A stretch of 64,000 nt of DNA from contig UREK01000007.1 in NCBI GenBank assembly GCA_900546845.1, positions 14,304 to 78,303 on the forward strand, written 5' to 3'. Of this stretch, positions 1 to 7,350 are shown one piece after another; within the stretch, counting starts at the first letter, position 1; each line of letters starts with the position of its first letter. The DNA is from an uncultured Eubacteriales bacterium (GTDB lineage Bacteria; Bacillota; Clostridia; Christensenellales; CAG-138). A model generated the notes under the pieces. The model was given only the letters and a program-made list of their open reading frames with translations, was not told the origin of the DNA and made no database searches. The position numbers were made by a program, and so were the translations under genes.

Positions 1-15
1 GGAGAAACCAGCATC

Positions 16-1593
16 GTGGAAATCAACCCGTCCGAGGAGCGGGACAAGGCTGTCACATGGCGGGATTACAGCCTCATCGAGCAATCCATGCCGGACGCCC
101 CTTACCGCCGGGAGATGAGCTGGTCCTCTTTTAACCGGCGGGCGAACCGCTTTGCGAACCTCCTTTTGAGCCGGGGAATCCAGCGCGGCGCCAAGGTAGG
201 CATCCTGCTGATGAACTGCCTAGAGTGGCTGCCCATCTATTTCGGGATTTTGAAGGCGGGCTGCGTTGCCGTGCCGTTGAATTTCCGCTATTCGAGCGAT
301 GAGATCGAATACTGCCTGAACCTCGCGGACGTGGAAGCGCTGGTGTTCGGACCGGAGTTCGTGACGCGGATGGAACCCATCGCAGGCCGGCTTGAGAAGG
401 TGAGGATGATGTTCTTCGTGGGCAAGGATACGCCTTCCTTTGCGGAATCCTACCGCGGCCTTGCGGGCTATTTTTCCTGGGAGGCTCCTGCGGTGGACCT
501 GACGGAGGAGGATCCGGCGGCGATCTATTTTTCCTCCGGCACGACGGGCTTCCCAAAGGCCATCCTGCACAATCACCGCGCGCTTATCAGCTCCTGCATC
601 ACGGAGCAGCATCACCACGGCCAGACCCATGAGGACGTGTTCCTCTGCATCCCGCCGCTCTACCATACGGGCGCGAAGATGCACTGGTTCGGGAGCCTCT
701 TGTCGGGCAGCAAAGCGGTGCTTTTGCGGGGTGTGAAGCCGGAGTGGATCTTCCGTACCATCTCCGAGGAAAAGTGCACCATCGTCTGGCTGCTGGTGCC
801 CTGGGCGCAGGATATCCTGGACGCGATCGACGCGGGGCGGATCCATTTGGAGCACTGCATGCTCGATCAATGGCGGCTCATGCACATCGGCGCGCAGCCG
901 GTCCCGCCGAGCCTCATCCGCCGCTGGAAGACCATTTTCCCGCACCATCAATATGACACCAATTATGGCCTCAGCGAATCCACCGGCCCGGGCTGTGTGC
1001 ACCTCGGCGTGGAAAACATCGAAAAGGTGGGGGCCATCGGTAGACCCGGCTACCTCTGGCAAGCCCGGATTGTGGATGAAAAGGGGCAGGATGTCCCGCA
1101 GGGCCAGGTCGGCGAGCTGGCGGTGCGGGGCCCCGGCGTGATGCTGTGCTACTACAAAAATCCAGAGGCCACCGCGGAGATCCTCAGGGACGACTGGCTC
1201 TTTACCGGCGATATGGCGCAGATGGACGAGGACGGGTTCATTTACCTGGTGGATCGAAAGAAGGATGTTATCATCTCCGGCGGCGAGAACCTTTATCCCG
1301 TTCAGATTGAGGATTTTCTCCGGCAGCACGGGAAGATCAAGGATGTGGCCGTGATCGGCCTGCCGGATCATCGGCTGGGAGAGATTGCCGCGGCAGTTAT
1401 TGAGTGCAAGGAGGGCGAACCATGCACCGAAGAGGAGATCAACCTTTTCTGCAAGGAGCTGCCGCGCTATAAGCGGCCCCGGAAGATCATTTTCGCCCAG
1501 GTACCCCGGAATCCCACGGGCAAGATCGAAAAGCCCCTGCTCCGGGAGCGGTATGGCCGCAGCCGGTTGGTGGAGGCGCAGACCACGAACTGA
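16..1593 (+). CDS. AMP-forming acyl-CoA ligase
   Basis: ANL-superfamily acyl-CoA synthetase: makes an acyl-adenylate from a carboxylic acid and ATP, then transfers the acyl group to CoA in the cytoplasm. The ATP P-loop YFSSGTTGFP is at residues 171-180, the NYGLSE (A5) motif near 316, TGDMAQMDEDGF (A7) near 397, the hinge DRKKDVIISGGENLYP after it, and the catalytic-lysine motif NPTGKIEK near 499-506, so the enzyme is complete at 525 aa. The GTG start at 16 has GGAG at 1-4, so the start is plausible although the window edge is near. It lies upstream of iorAB, paaK, an ACT protein and an aminotransferase, which suggests an aryl- or branched-acid substrate; the sequence alone does not fix it (medium/long-chain or carnitine-type ligases look alike). 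Confidence 0.85.
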   Translation: MEINPSEERDKAVTWRDYSLIEQSMPDAPYRREMSWSSFNRRANRFANLLLSRGIQRGAKVGILLMNCLEWLPIYFGILKAGCVAVPLNFRYSSDEIEYCLNLADVEALVFGPEFVTRMEPIAGRLEKVRMMFFVGKDTPSFAESYRGLAGYFSWEAPAVDLTEEDPAAIYFSSGTTGFPKAILHNHRALISSCITEQHHHGQTHEDVFLCIPPLYHTGAKMHWFGSLLSGSKAVLLRGVKPEWIFRTISEEKCTIVWLLVPWAQDILDAIDAGRIHLEHCMLDQWRLMHIGAQPVPPSLIRRWKTIFPHHQYDTNYGLSESTGPGCVHLGVENIEKVGAIGRPGYLWQARIVDEKGQDVPQGQVGELAVRGPGVMLCYYKNPEATAEILRDDWLFTGDMAQMDEDGFIYLVDRKKDVIISGGENLYPVQIEDFLRQHGKIKDVAVIGLPDHRLGEIAAAVIECKEGEPCTEEEINLFCKELPRYKRPRKIIFAQVPRNPTGKIEKPLLRERYGRSRLVEAQTTN

Positions 1594-1610
1594 CCCGGCA
1601 TATTATGTAT

Positions 1611-1639
1611 TTGCTATGGCGCGAAATTTGTATTATTAT
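1611..1639 (+). promoter_or_regulatory. sigma-A-type promoter before iorA
   Basis: TTGCTA (1611-1616), 17-nt spacer, TATTAT (1634-1639). It would give a leader of about 100 nt before iorA, so iorAB-paaK can be transcribed separately from the preceding ligase gene. Confidence 0.45.
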
Positions 1640-1650
1640 AAAGGCTAAAA

Positions 1651-1718
1651 ATCCGGCACGCGTTCCCCGCGGAGCCGGATGCACCCGTCGTAAAAAGGCA
1701 GGGGCTTTCCCCGCTTTT
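1651..1718 (+). promoter_or_regulatory. structured leader with terminator-like hairpin before iorA
   Basis: Two stem-loops lie between the predicted promoter and the iorA ribosome binding site. The first pairs ATCCGGC (1651-1657) with GCCGGAT (1674-1680). The second, GGCAGGGG-CTTT-CCCCGC followed by TTTTGCTTTG (about 1692-1722), resembles an intrinsic terminator. It may end the upstream ligase transcript or act as an attenuator; no known riboswitch class was recognised. Confidence 0.4.
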
Positions 1719-1744
1719 GCTTTGAACGTATAAGGAGGATGATC

Positions 1745-3484
1745 ATGAAAACACTCATGCTTGGCAACGAAGCGGTTGCCAGGGGCCTGTATGAGGCGGG
1801 CTGTTCCGTGCTCTCCAGCTATCCTGGCACGCCCAGCACGGAGATCAGCGAAGCCGCCGCAAAGTATCCGGAGATCTATGCCGAATGGGCCCCGAACGAG
1901 AAGGTGGCCATGGAGACGGCCTTCGGCGCCGCGCTCGCGGGCAAGCGGAGCTTCTGCGGCATGAAGCACGTGGGGCTCAACGTGGCGGCAGACCCGCTGT
2001 TTACCATCTCCTACACCGGCGTGAACGCCGGGATGGTCATCGGCGTGGCGGACGACGCGGGCATGCACAGCTCCCAGAACGAGCAGGATTCCCGCCATTA
2101 CGCGAAGGCGGCCAAGCTCCCCATGCTGGAGCCTGCGGACAGCGCGGAGGCGCTCGCATTCGCTAAGCTGGCCTACGAGCTTTCCGAGCGGTTCGATACC
2201 CCCGTCCTCCTGAAGATGTGTACCCGGGTGGCCCATTCCCAAAGCATCGTGGAGACCGGCGAGCGGCAGGAGCCCGCGCCCCGGCCCTATGAAAAAGACC
2301 CGAAGAAATATATCATGATGCCGGGCTATGCCAAGCTGCGGCACCCAGCCGTGGAAGCGCGCCTCGCGGCGCTTGCGGAATATGCGGAAACGGCGCCCTG
2401 CAACCGGGTCGAACCGGGCGGGGATCATTCCATCGGCATCATCACTCACAGCACCAGCTATCAATACGTAAAGGAAGCCTGCGGCGATCGCTTCCCCGTG
2501 CTGAAATTGGGCATGGCCTGGCCGCTGCCGGAAAAGCTGATCCGGGAGTTCGCCGCATCCGTATCCCTGCTCGTCGTCGTCGAAGAGCTGGACGGCTTTA
2601 TTGAAGACCATTGCCGGAATCTGGGCCTTGCCCTTGCCGGCAAGGATTATTTCTCCCCCATCGGGGAGCTTTCCCAGAACATCGTGGCGGAGAAGCTCGG
2701 CCTCAAGGCCCACGAAGGCGTTGCGCTGGAAACGCCCATCCCGCCGCGTCCGCCGGTCATGTGCGCGGGCTGCCCGCACAGAGGGCTGTTCTATACCCTT
2801 GCCAAGGGAAAATATACCGTCATCGGCGACATTGGGTGCTATACGCTTGGCGCGGTGGCACCGCTCAACGCCATCGATGCGGTGGTCTGCATGGGAGCTT
2901 CCATCTCGGGCCTTCATGGCTTCACCAAGGCCGGCGGCTCCGAGGGGCGCAAGACCGTGGCCGTCATCGGGGATTCCACCTTCATGCACTCGGGCATGAC
3001 GGGCCTTGTGAACGTGGCCTATAACGATTCCAACAGCACCGTCATCATCCTCGACAACTCCATCACCGGCATGACAGGCCATCAGCAGAACCCGACCACA
3101 GGCTTTAACCTCAAGGGCGACCCTGCCGCGAAGGTGGACCTTGAGGCGCTGTGCCACGCCATCGGCATCAACCGCGTCCGGGTAGTGGATCCTTACAACC
3201 TTGCCGCCTGCGAGACTGCGATCAAGGAGGAGACGGAGGCGGAGGAGCCTTCCGTCATCATCTCCCGGCGGCCCTGCGCCCTGCTTAAATATGTGAAGCA
3301 CAAGGCGCCCCTTACGGTGGAAGCGGCCGCCTGCAAGGGCTGCAGGATATGCATGAAGATCGGCTGCCCGGCTATCAGCATGGAGGGCGGCAAAGCGAAG
3401 GTCGACGCGACGCTTTGCACCGGCTGCGGCGTTTGCTCGGAACTCTGTAAATTCGGCGCGCTCTGCGCCGGGAAGGAGGCCTGA
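1745..3484 (+). CDS. iorA: indolepyruvate:ferredoxin oxidoreductase, alpha subunit
   Basis: Catalytic subunit of the thiamine-diphosphate enzyme that oxidatively decarboxylates aryl pyruvates (from Trp, Phe, Tyr) to aryl-acetyl-CoA while reducing ferredoxin. The N-terminal pyrimidine-binding region carries SSYPGTPSTEI. The TPP-binding half has GDIGC (about 361-365) and GDSTFMHSG...N (from about 409). The C-terminus carries two 4Fe-4S motifs, CKGCRICMKIGC (from about 530) and CTGCGVCSELC (from about 558). Length (579 aa) is slightly short for IorA but all modules are present. An ATG at 1739 abuts the AAGGAGG at 1732-1738, so the ATG at 1745, 6 nt from that site, is the better start. iorB follows 1 nt after the stop. 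Confidence 0.93.
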   Translation: MKTLMLGNEAVARGLYEAGCSVLSSYPGTPSTEISEAAAKYPEIYAEWAPNEKVAMETAFGAALAGKRSFCGMKHVGLNVAADPLFTISYTGVNAGMVIGVADDAGMHSSQNEQDSRHYAKAAKLPMLEPADSAEALAFAKLAYELSERFDTPVLLKMCTRVAHSQSIVETGERQEPAPRPYEKDPKKYIMMPGYAKLRHPAVEARLAALAEYAETAPCNRVEPGGDHSIGIITHSTSYQYVKEACGDRFPVLKLGMAWPLPEKLIREFAASVSLLVVVEELDGFIEDHCRNLGLALAGKDYFSPIGELSQNIVAEKLGLKAHEGVALETPIPPRPPVMCAGCPHRGLFYTLAKGKYTVIGDIGCYTLGAVAPLNAIDAVVCMGASISGLHGFTKAGGSEGRKTVAVIGDSTFMHSGMTGLVNVAYNDSNSTVIILDNSITGMTGHQQNPTTGFNLKGDPAAKVDLEALCHAIGINRVRVVDPYNLAACETAIKEETEAEEPSVIISRRPCALLKYVKHKAPLTVEAAACKGCRICMKIGCPAISMEGGKAKVDATLCTGCGVCSELCKFGALCAGKEA

Positions 3485-3485
3485 A

Positions 3486-4058
3486 ATGGAGACGAAGAAC
3501 ATCATGATCGTGGGCGTTGGCGGGCAGGGCTCCCTGCTTGCCAGCAAGCTCCTGGGCCGGCTCCTGCTCGGCAGGGGCTATGACGTCAAGGTGTCCGAGG
3601 TACACGGCATGAGCCAGCGCGGCGGCTCCGTCGTGACCTATGTGCGCTTTGGGGAGAAGGTCTATTCCCCCATCATTGATAAGGGGGAGGCGGACTATAT
3701 CCTCTCCTTTGAGCTGCTCGAGGCCGCCCGCTGGACGGAATACCTCAAGCCCGGCGGCAAGATCATCACCAACACCCAGCGGGTCAACCCTATGCCCGTT
3801 ATCACCGGCGCCGCGGCCTATCCGGGCGGACTCGTGGAGGAGATGCGCGGAAGGGGCATGGATGTGGACGCATTTGACGCGCTTTCCCTGGCGGAGCAGG
3901 CGGGGTCTTCCAAGGCGGTGAACCTGGTTCTTCTCGGCAGGCTCTCCAGATCCGCCGAGTTTAGCGAAGCGGAATGGATGCAGGCCATTGAGACGAGCGT
4001 GCCGCCTAAATTCCTGGAGCTTAACCGCCGCGCCTTCGCGCTGGGCCGCGGCTCCTGA
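3486..4058 (+). CDS. iorB: indolepyruvate:ferredoxin oxidoreductase, beta subunit
   Basis: Gamma/2-oxoacid-oxidoreductase domain subunit that pairs with IorA. The N-terminus METKNIMIVGVGGQGSLLAS carries the GxGGQG nucleotide-type motif typical of the family, and SEVHGMSQRGGSVVTYVRFG is the usual family signature. At 190 aa it has the usual IorB length. AAGGAGG at 3473-3479 lies 6 nt before ATG 3486, and the gene sits 1 nt after iorA, so the two are co-translated. Confidence 0.93.
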   Translation: METKNIMIVGVGGQGSLLASKLLGRLLLGRGYDVKVSEVHGMSQRGGSVVTYVRFGEKVYSPIIDKGEADYILSFELLEAARWTEYLKPGGKIITNTQRVNPMPVITGAAAYPGGLVEEMRGRGMDVDAFDALSLAEQAGSSKAVNLVLLGRLSRSAEFSEAEWMQAIETSVPPKFLELNRRAFALGRGS

Positions 4059-4092
4059 AGAATATCCTTTACGACCATTAGAGAGGAACAGT

Positions 4093-5391
4093 ATGGAACG
4101 TTACTATCAGCCAGAGATTGAATGTGCCAGCCGGGAGCAGATCCTTGCCTGGCAGAACGAGCGCCTGCTGCGCCAGGTGCAAAACGTATGGGACAACGTG
4201 CCCTATTACCGCAAAAAGATGGAGGAGAAGGGCCTTAGCCCCAAGGACGTCAAGGGGCTAGAGGATCTGCACAAGCTCCCCTTCCTCACGAAGGACGACC
4301 TGCGCGAGGCATATCCCTATGGCCTGATGGCCCGCCCCCTGAAGGATTGCGTACGCATCCAGTCCACCTCCGGCACCACGGGAAAGCGCGTCATCGCTTT
4401 TTATACCCAGCACGATCTTGACATCTGGGAGGATTGCTGTGCCCGGGCGATCGTCGCAGCCGGCGGCACGGATGAGGACGTCTGCCATGTCAGCTATGGC
4501 TACGGCCTTTTCACCGGCGGGCCTGGCCTCAATGGCGGCAGCCATAAGGTGGGCTGCCTGACCCTGCCGATGTCCTCCGGCAATACGGATAGGCAGCTCC
4601 AGTTCATGGTGGACCTTGGTTCCACGATCCTCTGCTGTACGCCTTCCTACGCGGCATACCTGGCGGAATCCGCTGCCGAGCGGGGCATCCGGGATAAACT
4701 CAAACTCCGGGCGGGCATCTTCGGGGCCGAGGCCTGGAGCGAGGAGATGCGCCGGGAGATCGAAAAGGGCCTCGGCATCAAGGCTTACGACATCTACGGC
4801 CTCACGGAGATCAGCGGCCCCGGCGTGAGCTTTGAATGCTCCGAGCAGACCGGCATGCACATCAATGAAGATCATTTCATCGCGGAGATCATCGACCCCC
4901 GCACCGGCGCGGTGCTGCCCGAAGGGGAAAAGGGCGAACTGGTGTTCACCTCCATCACAAAAGAGGCGTTCCCGCTTCTGCGCTACCGCACGCGGGATAT
5001 CTGCGTGCTGAGCCGAAAACCCTGTTCCTGCGGCCGCACGCACGTGAAGATGTCGCGGCCCATGGGCCGCAGCGACGACATGCTCGTCGTCAAGGGCGTG
5101 AACGTATTCCCCTCCCAGATCGAGACTGTCCTTCTGGAGCAGGGTTATGCCGTCAACTACCAGATCATTGTGGACCGGGTCAACAATTCCGATACGCTGG
5201 AAGTCCACGTGGAGATGACGCCGGAGATGTTCTCCGATCAGCTCAGCCACGTGGCGGAGATGGAGAAGCAGCTGGTCAGCGCTTTGAAGGCCATGCTGGG
5301 CATTTACGCCAAGGTGCGCCTTGTGGCGCCCAAATCCATCGAGCGCAGCGAAGGGAAGGCTGTCCGCCTGATCGACAAGCGAAAAATTTAA
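4093..5391 (+). CDS. paaK: phenylacetate-CoA ligase
   Basis: AMP-forming aryl-acetate:CoA ligase of the PaaK branch (432 aa, typical length). The N-terminus has the PaaK-type NVPYYRKKMEEKGL; the P-loop is STSGTTGKRVIAFYT; the adenine-pocket motif is DIYGLTEISGPG; the hinge is GRSDDMLVVKGVNVFPSQIE. The open frame extends upstream into iorB, but ATG 4093 has GAGAGGA at 4081-4087 and begins where PaaK homology begins. Next to IorAB it is expected to interconvert aryl-acetyl-CoA and aryl acetate, the last step of aromatic amino-acid fermentation; the direction in vivo is inference. Confidence 0.9.
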   Translation: MERYYQPEIECASREQILAWQNERLLRQVQNVWDNVPYYRKKMEEKGLSPKDVKGLEDLHKLPFLTKDDLREAYPYGLMARPLKDCVRIQSTSGTTGKRVIAFYTQHDLDIWEDCCARAIVAAGGTDEDVCHVSYGYGLFTGGPGLNGGSHKVGCLTLPMSSGNTDRQLQFMVDLGSTILCCTPSYAAYLAESAAERGIRDKLKLRAGIFGAEAWSEEMRREIEKGLGIKAYDIYGLTEISGPGVSFECSEQTGMHINEDHFIAEIIDPRTGAVLPEGEKGELVFTSITKEAFPLLRYRTRDICVLSRKPCSCGRTHVKMSRPMGRSDDMLVVKGVNVFPSQIETVLLEQGYAVNYQIIVDRVNNSDTLEVHVEMTPEMFSDQLSHVAEMEKQLVSALKAMLGIYAKVRLVAPKSIERSEGKAVRLIDKRKI

Positions 5392-5405
5392 AGGAGGGAA
5401 CCAGC

Positions 5406-5837
5406 ATGACGATCCATCAAATATCCGTGTTCCTGGAAAACCGGGCGGGACAGTTGGCAGAGATCACCAAAATCCTCTCGGAGCGCCATATCGACCTCCG
5501 GGCCCTGAACATCGCGGAAACCACTGACTATGGCGTGCTCCGGCTGATCGTGGATCAGCCGGAAGCCGCGGCTTCGATCCTGCTGAGCGAGGGCGTTATC
5601 CTTTCCATGACGCCGGTGGTGGCTGTCGGGGTTCCCGACCAGCCCGGTGGGCTTGCGGAAGTGCTGCGCCTCATATCCGAGGCGGGCGTCGATGTGGAGT
5701 ATATGTATTCCGTATTCGGCCAGGTGAACGGGAAGGCGTATATGATTTTCCGCGTGACGGATACGGATAAGCTCATCGCCATCCTGAATGCAAACGGCAT
5801 CGCCCCCGCCGCCGGGGAAGAGCTGGGCATTCATTGA
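5406..5837 (+). CDS. tandem ACT-domain protein
   Basis: A 143-aa cytosolic protein made of two ACT domains (about 4-70 and 70-140), starting TIHQISVFLENRAGQLAEIT, the typical ACT beta-alpha opening repeated as GVPDQPGGLAEVLRLI. Such stand-alone ACT proteins bind amino acids and are regularly encoded beside paaK and iorAB. It probably senses an aromatic or branched amino acid for this pathway. AAGGAGG lies just before ATG 5406, 14 nt after paaK. Confidence 0.85.
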   Translation: MTIHQISVFLENRAGQLAEITKILSERHIDLRALNIAETTDYGVLRLIVDQPEAAASILLSEGVILSMTPVVAVGVPDQPGGLAEVLRLISEAGVDVEYMYSVFGQVNGKAYMIFRVTDTDKLIAILNANGIAPAAGEELGIH

Positions 5838-5888
5838 AACCGGAACCCAGCTGATTGAGACAGAATTGAAAGAAGGATATAAGACATA

Positions 5889-7055
5889 ATGAAAGAAGTC
5901 AGCAGAAAAACGCAGCTGTTCACCGATTCCGTCATCCGGCGGATGACCCGCATCTCCCTCGAGTGCGGGGCCATCAACCTCGCGCAGGGCTTCCCGGATT
6001 TCGACCCGCCCAGGGCGTTGACCGACCGCTTGCAGGAGATCAGCACCCTTGGGCCGCATCAATACCCGATCACGATGGGCGCACCCAATTTCCGAGCGGC
6101 GCTTGCGCGCAAGTGCGGCCGCTTCATGGGTCGTACCCTGGATCCGGATACAGAAATCGTCGTTACCATCGGCTCCACGGAAGCCATGGTGGATACGATC
6201 TTCGCCCTGACCAACCCGGGGGACAAGATCGTTATGTTCTCGCCCTATTTTGAGAACTACCACGCGCAGGCCATCATGGCGGATTGCGAGCCAATCTTCG
6301 TGCCGCTGGTGCCGCCCACGTTCCACTTCGACCCGAACGTGCTGGAAGAGGCGTTCAAACAGCATCCGAAAGCCATCCTAATCTGCAACCCCTCCAACCC
6401 AAGCGGCAAGGTGTTCACCGAGGCGGAGCTCCGGCTCATCGGCGAACTTGCGGTTCGCTACGACGCTTACGTTATCATGGACGAGGTATATGAGCACATC
6501 GTTTACGCCCCGCACCGCCATGTTTACATGAACAGCCTGCCCGGCATGTGGGAGCGGACGGTCTCCTGCAGCTCGCTTTCCAAAACCTATTCCATCACTG
6601 GCTGGCGCTTGGGCTATGCCATCGCCCCCAAGCACCTGATGGACCGCATCAAGCAGTTCCACGATTTCAACACCGTGGGCGCGCCCTCTGTGCTCATGGA
6701 GGCGGCCATCGCGGGGCTTGACATGCCGGACAGCTACTATACGGAGTTCGGCGCCCACTATACCCACATGAAGGAGCTCTTCACCAAGGGCCTTGATGCG
6801 ATCGGCATCCCGTATACGGAACCCCAGGGCGCGTACTTCGTGCTTGCAAACATCGGGCCGTTCCTCAAGAATGGGCAGACGGACGTGGAATTCTGCGAGG
6901 AGATGGCCCGCAAGGTGGGCGTCGCCTGCGTGCCCGGCACTTCCTTCTTCAAGGAGGATGTAAACGACATCGTTCGGGTACACTTCGCCAAGAAGGACGA
7001 AACGCTGCTCGAAGCGCTCAACCGCCTGGCGGACATCAAGGCCAAGATGGCGTAA
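5889..7055 (+). CDS. class I PLP-dependent aminotransferase
   Basis: Fold-type I aspartate/aromatic aminotransferase family, 388 aa. The PLP lysine is in SSLSKTYSITGWRLGYA; the cofactor Asn lies in NPSNPSGKVFT, the Asp in MDEVYEHIVY, and the C-terminal carboxylate-binding Arg in NDIVRVHFAKK. The N-terminus INLAQGFPDFDPP is typical of aromatic/kynurenine-type aminotransferases. As last gene of the cluster it likely makes the aryl pyruvates used by IorAB. The start ATG 5889 has only a distant AAGGA (5872-5876). A hairpin terminator follows at 7078-7100. Confidence 0.9.
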   Translation: MKEVSRKTQLFTDSVIRRMTRISLECGAINLAQGFPDFDPPRALTDRLQEISTLGPHQYPITMGAPNFRAALARKCGRFMGRTLDPDTEIVVTIGSTEAMVDTIFALTNPGDKIVMFSPYFENYHAQAIMADCEPIFVPLVPPTFHFDPNVLEEAFKQHPKAILICNPSNPSGKVFTEAELRLIGELAVRYDAYVIMDEVYEHIVYAPHRHVYMNSLPGMWERTVSCSSLSKTYSITGWRLGYAIAPKHLMDRIKQFHDFNTVGAPSVLMEAAIAGLDMPDSYYTEFGAHYTHMKELFTKGLDAIGIPYTEPQGAYFVLANIGPFLKNGQTDVEFCEEMARKVGVACVPGTSFFKEDVNDIVRVHFAKKDETLLEALNRLADIKAKMA

Positions 7056-7077
7056 CGGTTTATTTGCAGACAGCAGA

Positions 7078-7100
7078 AAAGCACACCAAACGGTGTGCTT
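7078..7100. terminator. left copy of duplicated terminator flanking repeat A1
   Basis: Stem-loop AAAGCACACC-AAAC-GGTGTGCTT, identical over 23 nt to 7299-7321. It terminates the aminotransferase transcript; together the two copies flank a 198-bp element. Confidence 0.75.
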
Positions 7101-7298
7101 CAGCTTGTCGAAAAAGTCTCTCCGGGATTGTCAAGGGCCGCAGCCCTTGACTTTCCATCGCGAGCAGCGACCTGTGCGGTGCGAGCGAAAAGCCTTGCGC
7201 CGCAAGGCTTTCTTTACACGGAGCGCTGGCCGCGCCATCGGCGCAAGCGCGATGTGCAATCCTCGATAAAGTGGCATCTGCCACTTTATCGACAGCCT
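7101..7298 (+). mobile_element. repeat family A copy 1 (198-bp structured element inside a terminator)
   Basis: Nearly identical 198-200 bp sequence occurs again at 16567-16766 and, inverted, at 25291-25488. Ends form short imperfect inverted repeats (AGCTTGTCGA left; AGGCTGTCGA as the reverse complement of the right end). Inside are hairpins GTCAAGGGC/GCCCTTGAC, AAAGCCTTGCG/CGCAAGGCTTT and CGATAAAGTGGCA/TGCCACTTTATCG. It carries no credible protein; the short open frames on both strands are by-products. It is flanked by a 23-nt direct repeat that is itself the terminator hairpin shared by the converging aminotransferase and fbp genes. Confidence 0.75.
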
Positions 7299-7324
7299 AA
7301 AGCACACCAAACGGTGTGCTTTTT
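7299..7324. terminator. right copy of duplicated terminator flanking repeat A1
   Basis: Same stem-loop as 7078-7100, here followed by TTTTT on the plus strand; read on the minus strand it terminates fbp. Confidence 0.75.
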
Positions 7325-7350
7325 GTGCATGAAGCCGTTTTTGCAGCCCG

